Shown: positions 1 through 7,366 of the stretch, piece after piece
Numbering within the stretch: the first letter of the stretch is position 1
Layout of the letters: every line of letters starts with the position of its first letter
Assembly (NCBI GenBank): GCA_934561115.1
Contig: CAKTFS010000027.1
Coordinates: forward strand, 1-22,926
Direction of reading: 5' to 3'
DNA length: 22,926 nt
Source of the DNA: an uncultured Faecalibacterium sp.
GTDB lineage: Bacteria; Bacillota; Clostridia; Oscillospirales; Ruminococcaceae
Notes under the pieces: model-generated
What the model was told of the DNA's origin: nothing
The model's input: the letters and a program-made list of their open reading frames with translations, nothing else
Database searches by the model: none
Translations under genes and position numbers: made by a program

Positions 1-252
1 CTGTTCCACTTTGAGATGAACGGCGCGGCGGTCTCCTCCGGCATGGGCACCTGCGGTCTGGTGGGTCAGATCGGCGTTTACACCGGCTGGGTCAGCGATA
101 TTGCCGCCGGTACCAAGGCTGCCATCACCCCCATGGACTGGGCTGCCATGGTGCTGCTGTGCTTTGTGCTGCCCGCCGTGCTCAGTGTGGTGTTCTGCGA
201 GATCGAGCGCAAGCTGGGCTGGATCAAAGAGGGCGACCTGAAGCTGAACTAA
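1..252 (+). CDS. C-terminal end of an integral membrane protein, probably a PTS-like IIC permease (partial)
   Basis: The reading frame is open from base 1 and stops with TAA at 250-252, so 83 residues of the C-terminus are present and the start lies outside the window. It has a glycine-rich stretch (GMGTCGLVGQIGVYTGW), a hydrophobic segment of about 20 residues (AAMVLLCFVLPAVLSVVFC) and a charged tail ending KEGDLKLN. The glycine-rich run followed by a last membrane helix resembles the C-terminus of the PTS_EIIC_2 type of permease; this is recognition from memory and the weakest part of the call. That it is a real membrane protein end is well supported by the clean stop and the strong terminator 12 bases later. 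It is followed by a separate transcription unit, so it gives no information on the arginine genes. Confidence 0.55.
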   Translation: MFHFEMNGAAVSSGMGTCGLVGQIGVYTGWVSDIAAGTKAAITPMDWAAMVLLCFVLPAVLSVVFCEIERKLGWIKEGDLKLN

Positions 253-263
253 ATAGTGATAGT

Positions 264-301
264 AAAACCACCGGAGCGTCTGCGGATGCTCCGGTGGTTT
301 T
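264..301 (+). terminator. Intrinsic terminator of the upstream membrane-protein gene
   Basis: A 17-bp stem (264-280 with 285-301, one G-T wobble) is closed by a TGCG loop, giving C(UGCG)G in RNA, a UNCG-class tetraloop. The 3' arm ends in TTTT and is followed by GTTTG. It sits 12 bases after the stop codon at 252. Confidence 0.85.
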
Positions 302-317
302 GTTTGTAGAGGGACGA

Positions 318-445
318 ACCCTCTCAGTCTCGCATACGCTCGACAGCTCCCCCGAGGGGGGAGCTTTTTGCATCTGACGGTTTGCAGCGTAAAACCTCCC
401 CCTTTCGGGGGAGGTGGCATCGCGCAGCGATGACGGAGAGGGTTT
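318..445. repeat. Family A palindromic element, copy A1
   Basis: The ends are ACCCTCTC and GAGAGGGT. The left arm holds a hairpin of the AGCTCCCC/GGGGAGCT type followed by TTTTT. The right arm holds its mirror (CCTCCCCC/GGGGGAGG) followed by a small hairpin CATCGC-GCA-GCGATG and GACGGAGAGGG. It lies between the terminator of the first gene and the argG promoter. The stretch 446-578 between this copy and the promoter shows no coding signal; it is A+T-rich and carries possible ARG boxes. Confidence 0.8.
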
Positions 446-481
446 ACTCCTGCAAAACCCCATGAAAAAATACACCCAAAT

Positions 482-526
482 TGCATAAAATGCGCATATA
501 TTTAAAAATACTTGCATAAAGATACA
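482..526. promoter_or_regulatory. Possible ArgR operator pair upstream of argG
   Basis: Two sites resemble the 14-bp ARG-box consensus TGAATAAAAATTCA. TGCATAAAGATACA (513-526) matches at about 11 of 14 positions. TGCATAAAATGCGCA (482-496) is an imperfect palindrome with the same left half. A third candidate, TGTATTTTTATTAA (671-684), lies in the leader just before the argG ribosome binding site. They lie about 50-100 bases upstream of the -35 box and downstream of the expected start, as in many ArgR-controlled genes. Match by eye only. Confidence 0.35.
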
Positions 527-578
527 GATTGAACCAAAAGAAAAGCGAAACGGGCGCTATGTTTGGCGGTTTTTGGCA

Positions 579-606
579 TTGACGAAAAACCCGCGCTGCG
601 TATAAT
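579..606 (+). promoter_or_regulatory. Promoter of the arginine gene cluster (before argG)
   Basis: The -35 box is TTGACG (579-584) and the -10 box is a perfect TATAAT (601-606), separated by 16 bases. The expected transcription start is near 613, leaving a leader of about 88 bases before argG. It is the best-matching promoter in the window. Confidence 0.85.
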
Positions 607-700
607 AAAAGCATCAACCGCAAACGAAAGACAGAGGATGCGAAGGGAAATGCGCATCAGAGAACAAAAGTGTATTTTTATTAAAAGGAGCGCGTTTATC

Positions 701-1933
701 ATGAAAAAGGAAAACATCAAAAAAGTCGTGCTGGCTTACTCCGGCGGTCTGGATACCTCCATCATCATTCCCTGGCTGAAGGAAAACTACAACAACTGCG
801 AGGTCGTCGCTGTTTCCGGTGATGTGGGTCAGGGCACCGAGCTGGACGGTCTGGAAGAAAAGGCCAAGGCTACCGGCGCATCCAAGCTGTATGTGCTGGA
901 CCTGAAGAAGGACTTTGTGGAGAACTACATCTTCCCCACCCTGAAGTTCGGCGCAAAGTACGAGGACTACCTGCTGGGCACCAGCTTTGCACGTCCGTGC
1001 ATCGCCAAGGCACTGGCAGACATCGCCATCAAGGAGGGTGCAGATGCCATCTGCCACGGCTGCACCGGCAAGGGCAACGATCAGGTGCGTTTTGAGCTGA
1101 CCCTCAAGGCCTTCTGCCCGGATATGGCTATCATCGCTCCGTGGCGTGAGTGGGACATCAAGAGCCGTGACGAGGAGATCGACTACGCCGAGGCACACCA
1201 CATCCCCCTGAAGATCAACCGCGAGACCAACTACTCCAAGGACAAGAACCTGTGGCACCTGAGCCACGAGGGTCTGGATCTGGAGAGCCCCTCTAACGAG
1301 CCCCAGTACAATAAGCCCGGCTTCCTGGAGCTGGGTGTCAGCCCCGAGCAGGCACCCGATGTGCCCACCTATGTGACCATCCACTTTGAAAAGGGCGTCC
1401 CCACTGCCGTGGACGGCAAGGAGATGGGCGCTGTGGAGCTGGTGGAGTACCTGAACCAGCTGGGCGGCGCAAACGGCATCGGTCTGCTGGACATCGTGGA
1501 GAACCGTCTGGTGGGCATGAAGAGCCGCGGCGTGTACGAGACCCCCGGCGGCGCTATCCTGTACAAGGCCATCGACGTGCTGGAGACCATCACGCTGGAT
1601 AAGGAGAGCGCTCACTTCAAGGCACAGCTGGCACAGAAGTACGCCGATATCGTGTACAACGGCCAGTGGTTCACCCCGCTGCGCGAGGCACTGGATGCCT
1701 TTGCCGACAGTCTGGAAAAGACCGTGACCGGCGATGTGAAGCTGAAGCTCTACAAGGGCAACATGATCAACGCCGGCGTCACCTCTCCGTACACCCTGTA
1801 CGACGAGCAGACCGCTTCCTTCGGCGAGGATGACGATTACAATCAGGCAGATTCCGCCGGCTTCATCAACCTGTTCGGCCTGTCCATCAAGGAGCGCGCA
1901 AAGCTGTCCAAGAACTGGCCGGAGGTCAAGTAA
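701..1933 (+). CDS. argG: Argininosuccinate synthase
   Basis: ArgG joins citrulline and aspartate with ATP to make argininosuccinate, the penultimate step of arginine synthesis in the cytoplasm. The 410-residue product has the usual length. The ATP-binding P-loop of the ATP pyrophosphatase fold is present as AYSGGLDTS (residues 12-20), and the family motif [13 protein letters not shown] follows at 120-132. The start at 701 is chosen because AAAAGGAG (683-690) sits ten bases upstream and because the promoter at 579-606 would begin transcription near 613. A longer in-frame ATG at 563 lies upstream of that promoter and is rejected. The gene is first in the cluster and separated from argH by a probable terminator and a repeat, so it may also be expressed alone. 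Confidence 0.97.
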   Translation: MKKENIKKVVLAYSGGLDTSIIIPWLKENYNNCEVVAVSGDVGQGTELDGLEEKAKATGASKLYVLDLKKDFVENYIFPTLKFGAKYEDYLLGTSFARPCIAKALADIAIKEGADAICHGCTGKGNDQVRFELTLKAFCPDMAIIAPWREWDIKSRDEEIDYAEAHHIPLKINRETNYSKDKNLWHLSHEGLDLESPSNEPQYNKPGFLELGVSPEQAPDVPTYVTIHFEKGVPTAVDGKEMGAVELVEYLNQLGGANGIGLLDIVENRLVGMKSRGVYETPGGAILYKAIDVLETITLDKESAHFKAQLAQKYADIVYNGQWFTPLREALDAFADSLEKTVTGDVKLKLYKGNMINAGVTSPYTLYDEQTASFGEDDDYNQADSAGFINLFGLSIKERAKLSKNWPEVK

Positions 1934-2000
1934 CCGCAACATTTTCGACTGCGTGTGTTTTCACACTTTCACACGCGGGTTCTCACACCGGCATCGTTGC

Positions 2001-2051
2001 CGGCGGCACCGCCGCAGGAGCGTTTTCCCCTGCGGCGGCTTTGCCGTTTTT
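2001..2051 (+). terminator. Probable intrinsic or partial terminator after argG
   Basis: A 10-bp G+C-only stem (CCGCCGCAGG 2009-2018 with 2029-2038) has a T-rich 10-base loop. An outer CGGC/GCCG extension (2001-2004 with 2043-2046) is followed by TTTTTAT. If active it would separate argG from argH-argF or set a lower level for them. No clear new promoter is visible between it and argH, so partial read-through is likely. Confidence 0.6.
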
Positions 2052-2062
2052 ATAAGAAATTG

Positions 2063-2235
2063 ACCCTCTCAGTCAAAACCTGACGGTTTTGCCAGCTCTC
2101 CCGAAGGGCGAGCTTTATGCGCAGTTCGGGAAAGCTGTCCTCCGTGTGTGGAAAGGCTGCTGCTTTTCGGAAGCAGAAGAAAAGCTCCCCCTGTCGGGGG
2201 AGCTGGCACGGCGCAAGCCGTGACTGAGAGGGTTT
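2063..2235. repeat. Family A palindromic element, copy A2
   Basis: The ends are ACCCTCTCAGTC and GACTGAGAGGGTTT. The left arm has CAAAACC-TGAC-GGTTTTG, then a CTCTCCC/GGGCGAG-type hairpin followed by only TTTA. The right arm has AAAAGCTCCCCC/GGGGGAGCT, then CACGGC-GCAA-GCCGTG, a GNRA-loop hairpin. The element ends 12 bases before the argH ribosome binding site, so it must be part of any argG-argH read-through transcript. Confidence 0.85.
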
Positions 2236-2260
2236 GGACATAAAGTAAAGGATAAGTATT

Positions 2261-3661
2261 ATGGCAGAACAACTCTGGAAGGGTCGGTTTTCCAAGGCGG
2301 TGGACAGCCGCGTCAACGACTTCAACTCCTCCATCCGCTTCGACCAGCGGATGATCGCGCAGGATATGCGCGGCAGCGGCGTCCATGCCGCCATGCTGGC
2401 ACGGCAGGGCATCATCTCGGAGCAGGACTGCACGGATATCCTCAGCGGTCTGGCTTCCATCGCGGACGATCTGTCCAGCGGTGCGCTGACCATCGACCCC
2501 GCCGCCGAGGACGTGCACACCTTTGTGGAGCAGACCCTGACCGCCCGCATCGGGGATGCGGGCAAGCGGCTGCACACCGGCCGCAGCCGCAACGATCAGG
2601 TGGCGCTGGATATCCGCCTGACCCTGCGGGATTACAGCCACACCTTGCAGGCCTACATCGTGGAGCTGGTGCGGGTGCTGTGCAAAAAGGCAGCGGAGAA
2701 CACCGCCGCCGTCATGCCCGGCTACACCCACTTGCAGCGTGCTCAGCCCATCACCTTCGGCCATGCGCTGATGGCCTACGCCTCCATGCTGCTGCGCGAC
2801 CTTGACCGCTTTGCGGACGCCACCGCCCGCATGGACAGCCAGTGCCCGCTGGGCTCGGGCGCACTGGCCGGCACCACCTACCCGCTGGACCGGGATTTCA
2901 CCGCCGAAAAGCTGGGCTTTGCCGCCCCCTGCGCCAACAGTCTGGACGGCGTGTCCGACCGTGATTTCTGCATCGAGCTGGCCAGCGCCATCTCCATCTG
3001 CATGATGCATCTGTCCCGCCTTTCGGAGGAGATCATCCTGTGGTGCAGCTGGGAGTTCAAGTTCATTGAGCTGGACGATGCCTTTACCACCGGCTCGTCC
3101 ATCATGCCCCAGAAGAAGAACCCGGACGTCACCGAGCTGATCCGCGGCAAGACCGGCCGCGTGTACGGCGATCTGAACACCCTGCTGGTGATGATGAAGG
3201 GTCTGCCGCTGGCCTATAACAAGGATATGCAGGAGGACAAGGAAGCCATCTTTGATGCAGTGGACACCTTGGAGCTCTGCCTCAAGACCATCACCCCCAT
3301 GCTGGACACCATGAAGACCCTGCCCGCCAATATGCGCCGCGCCGCCGCCAAGGGCTTTATCAACGCCACCGACTGCGCCGACTACCTGACCAAGAAGGGG
3401 ATGCCCTTCCGGGATGCCTACAAGCTGACCGGCTGCATGGTGTCGGACTGCATTGCCGCCGACAAAACGCTGGAGGAGCTGACTTTGACCCAGTTCCAGA
3501 GCTACAGCCCGCTGTTCGGGGCCGATATCTATGATGCCATCGACCTTGTGCACTGCTGCGAGGGACGCACCAGCTACGGCGGGCCCAGTGCCGCCAGCGT
3601 AGAAAAGCAGATCGCGCTGGCAACGGCGCGGCTGGACGCATGGGAGGAGGAAAACGCATGA
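2261..3661 (+). CDS. argH: Argininosuccinate lyase
   Basis: ArgH splits argininosuccinate into arginine and fumarate, the last step of the pathway. The 466-residue product has normal length for the fumarase/aspartase superfamily. The signature loop GSSIMPQKKNPD is at residues 278-289 and carries the catalytic serine; other conserved stretches include TGRSRNDQVALD and MPGYTHLQRAQP. The start at 2261 has AAAGGA (2247-2252) in front. The TGA stop overlaps the argC start as ATGA (3658-3661), so the two are likely translationally coupled. The family is unambiguous. Confidence 0.97.
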   Translation: MAEQLWKGRFSKAVDSRVNDFNSSIRFDQRMIAQDMRGSGVHAAMLARQGIISEQDCTDILSGLASIADDLSSGALTIDPAAEDVHTFVEQTLTARIGDAGKRLHTGRSRNDQVALDIRLTLRDYSHTLQAYIVELVRVLCKKAAENTAAVMPGYTHLQRAQPITFGHALMAYASMLLRDLDRFADATARMDSQCPLGSGALAGTTYPLDRDFTAEKLGFAAPCANSLDGVSDRDFCIELASAISICMMHLSRLSEEIILWCSWEFKFIELDDAFTTGSSIMPQKKNPDVTELIRGKTGRVYGDLNTLLVMMKGLPLAYNKDMQEDKEAIFDAVDTLELCLKTITPMLDTMKTLPANMRRAAAKGFINATDCADYLTKKGMPFRDAYKLTGCMVSDCIAADKTLEELTLTQFQSYSPLFGADIYDAIDLVHCCEGRTSYGGPSAASVEKQIALATARLDAWEEENA

Positions 3662-4599
3662 AGGTAAAGGTATTTATTGATGGCTCTTCCGGCACCACCG
3701 GCCTGCGCATTGCCGACCGTCTGGCCGAACGGCCGGAGATCGAGCTGCTGTCCATCTCTGCCGAGGGACGCAAGGACGTGCAGGAGCGGGCAAAGGTCAT
3801 CAATTCTGCCGACCTTGCCTTCCTCTGCCTGCCGGATGCAGCCTCTAAAGAAGTCATGCCCCTGCTGCGCCCGGACGTGAAGGTGCTGGATACCTCCACC
3901 GCCTTCCGCACCGATGCCGCATGGGATTACGGCTTCCCGGAGCTGAAGGGACAGAAGGCAAAGATCCAGAACTCTTACCGCGTGGCGGTGCCCGGCTGCT
4001 ATGCCAGCGGCTTTATCAGCATTGCCCGCCCGCTGGTGGAGCTGGGGCTGGTGGCAAAGGATTACCCCTTCAGCTGCACCGGCATCTCCGGCTACTCCGG
4101 CGGCGGCAAAAAGATGATCGCGGACTACGAAAGCCCCGACCGCCCGGCGCACAGCAAGCTGGATGCGCCCAAGAGCTACGGCCTGAGCCTTGGCCACAAG
4201 CATCTGCCGGAGATGCAGAAGATCAGCGGCCTTGCGCACACGCCGATGTTCGTGCCGGTGGTGTGCGACTACTACTGCGGCATGCAGGTGCTGGTGCCGC
4301 TGGATCTTGGCCTTGCGGGCACCACCGCCGAGACCGTGGCTGCCGCCCTTGCGGACTACTACAAGGACGCCGCCACCGTCAAGGTGCACGGGCTGAACGA
4401 GACCCTGCCGGAAAACGGCCTGTACTCCAACGCCATGGCGGGCACCGACCGCATGGAGCTGTACCTGACCGTGAACGCCGCGGGAGATCAGATGATGCTG
4501 GTCTCGCTGTTTGATAATCTGGGCAAAGGCTCCTCCGGTGCCGCCGTCCAGTGCATGAACCTGATGCTGGGTCTGGAAGAGACCAAGGGATTGGAATAA
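3658..4599 (+). CDS. argC: N-acetyl-gamma-glutamyl-phosphate reductase (short type)
   Basis: ArgC reduces N-acetylglutamyl phosphate to the semialdehyde with NADPH. The product has 313 residues, the length of the shorter (type 2) ArgC family; classic ArgC enzymes are about 340-350. The N-terminal dinucleotide-binding glycine motif is FIDGSSGTTGLR. The catalytic cysteine is C114 in VAVPGCYASGF, and GISGYSGGGKKM is the conserved loop that follows. An ATG 18 bases earlier lies inside the argH end and before the ribosome binding site; the chosen ATG at 3658 has GGAGGAGG (3643-3650) seven bases upstream and overlaps the argH stop. The TAA is only eight bases before the next repeat element. Confidence 0.95.
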   Translation: MKVKVFIDGSSGTTGLRIADRLAERPEIELLSISAEGRKDVQERAKVINSADLAFLCLPDAASKEVMPLLRPDVKVLDTSTAFRTDAAWDYGFPELKGQKAKIQNSYRVAVPGCYASGFISIARPLVELGLVAKDYPFSCTGISGYSGGGKKMIADYESPDRPAHSKLDAPKSYGLSLGHKHLPEMQKISGLAHTPMFVPVVCDYYCGMQVLVPLDLGLAGTTAETVAAALADYYKDAATVKVHGLNETLPENGLYSNAMAGTDRMELYLTVNAAGDQMMLVSLFDNLGKGSSGAAVQCMNLMLGLEETKGLE

Positions 4600-4607
4600 C
4601 AAAGAAA

Positions 4608-4742
4608 ACCCTCTCAGTCACCTGACGGTGACAGCTCCCCCGAAGGGGGAGCTTTTGGCAAAAAAGATAACGTTTCCCTCTTGCTGAAAAGCTCCCCCTT
4701 TCGGGGGAGCTGGCAATGCCGTAAGGCATTGACTGAGAGGGT
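4608..4742. repeat. Family A palindromic element, copy A3 (clearest copy)
   Basis: This is the simplest copy and a good model of the family. The left arm is ACCCTCTCAGTC with hairpin GTCACC-TGAC-GGTGAC, then AGCTCCCCC-GAA-GGGGGAGCT and TTTT. A 30-base spacer follows. The right arm is AAAAGCTCCCCC/GGGGGAGCT, then AATGCC-GTAA-GGCATT (GNRA loop) and GACTGAGAGGGT. It starts eight bases after the argC stop and ends just before the argJ ribosome binding site. Confidence 0.9.
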
Positions 4743-4768
4743 CCGTCCTGTGGGAAAGGAAAATCGTT

Positions 4769-5998
4769 ATGCAGTATAAGGAAGTTGCGGGCGGCATCTG
4801 CGCGCCCAAGGGTTTTGCTGCCGCCGGTGTCCATTGCGGCATCCGGGCAAATCACAGCGAAAAATACGATCTGGCGCTCATCAAGGCCGAGGTGCGCTGC
4901 GCTGCTGCGGGCGTGTACACCACCAACAAGGTCTGCGGTGCGCCCATCAAGGTGGACCGTGCCCATCTGGCCGATGGCTACGCACAGGCCATTGTGGTCA
5001 ACAGCGGCAACGCCAACACCTGTGCCGCCAACGGCGTGGCGCTGGCTGAGGAGTGCTGCGCTCTGGTGGGCAAGGCGCTGAACATTGACAAAAAGGACGT
5101 TCTGCCCGCCTCCACCGGTGTCATTGGTCAGCCCATGGTCATCGACCCCTTTGCCCGGGGCATCCCGGCGGCAGCGGAAAAGCTGGCCGCCACCGCGCAG
5201 GGCAGCACGGACGCCGCCACTGCCATCATGACCACCGACACCCATAAAAAGGAGTACGCCATCCAGTTCGAGCTGGGCGGCAAGGTGTGCACCGTGGGTG
5301 CCATCGGCAAGGGCAGCGGCATGATCGCCCCCAACATGGCCACCATGCTGGCGTTCTACACCACCGACGCCGCCGTCTCGCCCGCGCTGCTGGAAAAGGC
5401 GCTCAAGACCGTTGTGCCCGGCACCTATAACCAGATGAGCGTGGATCTGGACACCTCCACCAACGACACCCTCATCATCATGGCGTCCGGTCTTGCGGGC
5501 AACCCGGAGATCTGCGAAGAGAACGCGGACTACGCCGCCTTTGTGGCAGCGCTGACCGCCATTGCGGAGCACATGTGCGCCGAGCACGCCGGAGACGGCG
5601 AGGGCGCTACCCACCTGATCACCTGCGAGGTGACCCACGCACCCGACCTCAAGACTGCCCGCGCCGTCAGCCGCAGCGTGGTCTGCTCCAACCTGTTCAA
5701 GGCGGCGGTCTTTGGCCGTGATGCCAACTGGGGACGCATCCTGTGCGCCATCGGCTACACCCCCGGGGACTTCTCCATTGATAAGGTCTGCGTCTGGCTT
5801 TCCAGCAAGGCGGGCGAGGTGTATGTGTGCGAGAACGCCGCCTACCACCCCTACAGCGAGGACGAGGCCGCCAAGGTGCTGGCTGAGCACGATATTCTGG
5901 TCAAGGTGGATATGGGCACCGGCGAGGCAAGCGCCAAGGCATGGGGCTGTGACCTGACCTACGACTATGTGAAGATCAACGGCGATTACAGAACCTGA
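4769..5998 (+). CDS. argJ: Bifunctional ornithine acetyltransferase / N-acetylglutamate synthase
   Basis: ArgJ moves the acetyl group from N-acetylornithine to glutamate, releasing ornithine and regenerating acetylglutamate, which makes the pathway cyclic. Many ArgJ proteins also use acetyl-CoA; whether this one does cannot be read from the sequence. The 409-residue length is normal. The self-cleavage site is visible in GMIAPNMATMLAF: cleavage would fall between A191 and T192, with T192 as the nucleophile of the beta chain. The start has GAAAGGA (4754-4760) upstream. No argA or argE is seen in the cluster, consistent with the cyclic route. Its TGA stop (5996-5998) is two bases before the next repeat. 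Confidence 0.96.
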   Translation: MQYKEVAGGICAPKGFAAAGVHCGIRANHSEKYDLALIKAEVRCAAAGVYTTNKVCGAPIKVDRAHLADGYAQAIVVNSGNANTCAANGVALAEECCALVGKALNIDKKDVLPASTGVIGQPMVIDPFARGIPAAAEKLAATAQGSTDAATAIMTTDTHKKEYAIQFELGGKVCTVGAIGKGSGMIAPNMATMLAFYTTDAAVSPALLEKALKTVVPGTYNQMSVDLDTSTNDTLIIMASGLAGNPEICEENADYAAFVAALTAIAEHMCAEHAGDGEGATHLITCEVTHAPDLKTARAVSRSVVCSNLFKAAVFGRDANWGRILCAIGYTPGDFSIDKVCVWLSSKAGEVYVCENAAYHPYSEDEAAKVLAEHDILVKVDMGTGEASAKAWGCDLTYDYVKINGDYRT

Positions 5999-6000
5999 TA

Positions 6001-6208
6001 ACCCTCTCAGGCGCTGCGCGCCAGCTCCCCCGAAGGGGGAGCTTTAGGAACGAACGATAAGCAGCTGAGTTTATTTTATGGAATAAAGTGACCCGTCCGG
6101 CAAAAGATCCCCCCGAGAGGGCAGACTTCCCCCGCGCCGGGGGAAGATGTCGCGTAAGCGACAAAAAGGGGAATCTGGCAATGCCGCAAGGCATTGACTG
6201 AGAGGGTT
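6001..6208. repeat. Family A palindromic element with nested module, copy A4
   Basis: The ends are ACCCTCTCAGG and GACTGAGAGGGTT. The left arm has GGCGC-TGC-GCGCC and AGCTCCCCC-GAA-GGGGGAGCT followed by only TTTA. The inner part carries an extra module: a CTTCCCCC/GGGGGAAG hairpin, GTCGC-GTAA-GCGAC, and a final AATGCC-GCAA-GGCATT hairpin. The same extra module occurs inverted at about 18631-18675 and 21153-21195. The element begins two bases after the argJ stop and ends directly before the argB ribosome binding site. Confidence 0.85.
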
Positions 6209-6221
6209 CAGAGGAAATCTT

Positions 6222-7076
6222 ATGAAAAACGAAGAAATGGCGCGGCTTTTTTCGGAGGCCACCCCTTATATCCAGAAATACCATGGCAGAACCATGGTCA
6301 TCAAATACGGCGGCAACGCCATGATCAACGAGACGCTGAAAAACGCCGTGATGAACGACCTTGTCACCCTGACGCTGCTGGGCGTGCGGGTGGTGCTGGT
6401 GCACGGCGGCGGCCCCGCCATCAACGAGATGCTCAAGAAGGTGGGCGTGGAGAGCCACTTTGCCAACGGTCTGCGGGTGACGGACGACGCCACCATGGAG
6501 ATCGTGCAGCAGGTGCTGGCCGGTAAGGTGAACAAGGACCTTGTGGCAAAGCTGCGCGGGCGCGGCGTGGGTCTGTGCGGCATGGACGGACAGATGCTCC
6601 GCTGCACCGAGCTGGACCCCCAGCTGGGCCATGTGGGCGAGATCGTCCACGTGGACGCCACCCTGATCGAAAGCCTGCTGGACGGCGGCTTTATCCCGGT
6701 CATCGCCACCGTGGGCATGGACGACCTTGGGCAGGCGTACAACGTCAATGCGGATACTGCCGCTGCGCAGATCGCCATTGCCCTCAAGGCGGAAAAGCTG
6801 GTGTCCATGACCGATATCGCGGGTCTGCTGCGGGATAAGGAGGACGAGACCACCCTCATCCCCGAGGTGGAAGTGACCGAGATCGAGGGCTACAAGTCCG
6901 CCGGCATCATTGCGGGCGGCATGATCCCCAAGATCGGCGGCATGGCAGATGCCATCTATCAGGGCGTGCACGAGGCGGTCATCATCGATGGCCGCGTGCC
7001 GCACTCCATCCTGCTGGAACTGTTCTCCGACCGCGGCTCCGGTACCCGTTTTTACCGCCGCAGCCATCGCGAATAA
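6222..7076 (+). CDS. argB: N-acetylglutamate kinase
   Basis: ArgB phosphorylates N-acetylglutamate with ATP, usually the controlled step. The product has 284 residues. The amino acid kinase motifs are clear: VIKYGGNAM at 26-34, HGGGPAIN at 61-68 and NGLRVTD at 82-88. About 23 residues (MARLFSEATPYIQKY region) precede the first strand. Known arginine-inhibited NAGKs carry such an N-terminal helix, whereas the insensitive E. coli type begins almost at the KxGG strand. So feedback inhibition by arginine is inferred, and fits a cyclic pathway. The ribosome binding site GAGGAAA (6211-6217) lies close to the end of the preceding repeat. Confidence 0.96.
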   Translation: MKNEEMARLFSEATPYIQKYHGRTMVIKYGGNAMINETLKNAVMNDLVTLTLLGVRVVLVHGGGPAINEMLKKVGVESHFANGLRVTDDATMEIVQQVLAGKVNKDLVAKLRGRGVGLCGMDGQMLRCTELDPQLGHVGEIVHVDATLIESLLDGGFIPVIATVGMDDLGQAYNVNADTAAAQIAIALKAEKLVSMTDIAGLLRDKEDETTLIPEVEVTEIEGYKSAGIIAGGMIPKIGGMADAIYQGVHEAVIIDGRVPHSILLELFSDRGSGTRFYRRSHRE

Positions 7077-7082
7077 AAAATA

Positions 7083-7111
7083 TTGCGCAATCGCCTGCGG
7101 AAAGCTATAAT
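7083..7111 (+). promoter_or_regulatory. Second promoter of the cluster (before argD-argF)
   Basis: TTGCGC (7083-7088) and TATAAT (7106-7111) are separated by 17 bases, right after the argB stop at 7076. An imperfect palindrome AATA-N5-TATT (7073-7086) overlaps the -35 box and could be an operator. Transcription from here would begin near 7118 and carry repeat A5 in the leader of argD-argF. Confidence 0.7.
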
Positions 7112-7180
7112 AAAGGCAACGAAACCGCTCCAGCTGCTGCACGGCGGTTGGCATAATGCAGATGCTTTTATTTTAGCGGG

Positions 7181-7320
7181 CTCGCCCTCTCCGTCACCTG
7201 CGGTGACACCTCTCCCAAAGGGAGAGGCCTTGGCAAAGAGATGAAGTTTGCGTGGACTGCCAAGGGCTCCCCCTTTGGGGGAGCTGGCATCGAGCAAAGC
7301 GAGATGACTGAGAGGGCGAG
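7181..7320. repeat. Family A palindromic element, copy A5 (CGCCC end type)
   Basis: This copy has the other end type, CTCGCCCTCTCCGTC and GACTGAGAGGGCGAG, which pair with each other over the added bases. The left arm has GTCACC-TGC-GGTGAC and CCTCTCCC/GGGAGAGG. The right arm has GGCTCCCCC/GGGGGAGCT. The 73 bases 7216-7288 are repeated at 21201-21273 with a single difference. Confidence 0.85.
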
Positions 7321-7366
7321 GATGCCAACCTTTGCGCAAGAACTCCATGTTACAGGAGGTACACCT

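Noticed and set aside
563..700. Longer argG start at 563
   Set aside because: It lies upstream of the -35/-10 boxes at 579-606, and the added residues are unlike ArgG; the ATG at 701 has a strong ribosome site.
613..700. T-box or other known riboswitch in the argG leader
   Set aside because: The leader is only about 88 bases and shows no T-box sequence, specifier loop or terminator/antiterminator pair.
614..1942. 442-codon minus-strand frame over argG
   Set aside because: Antisense shadow of a firmly identified gene, with no recognisable motif; the same holds for the long opposite-strand frames over argH, argC, argJ, argB, argD and argF.
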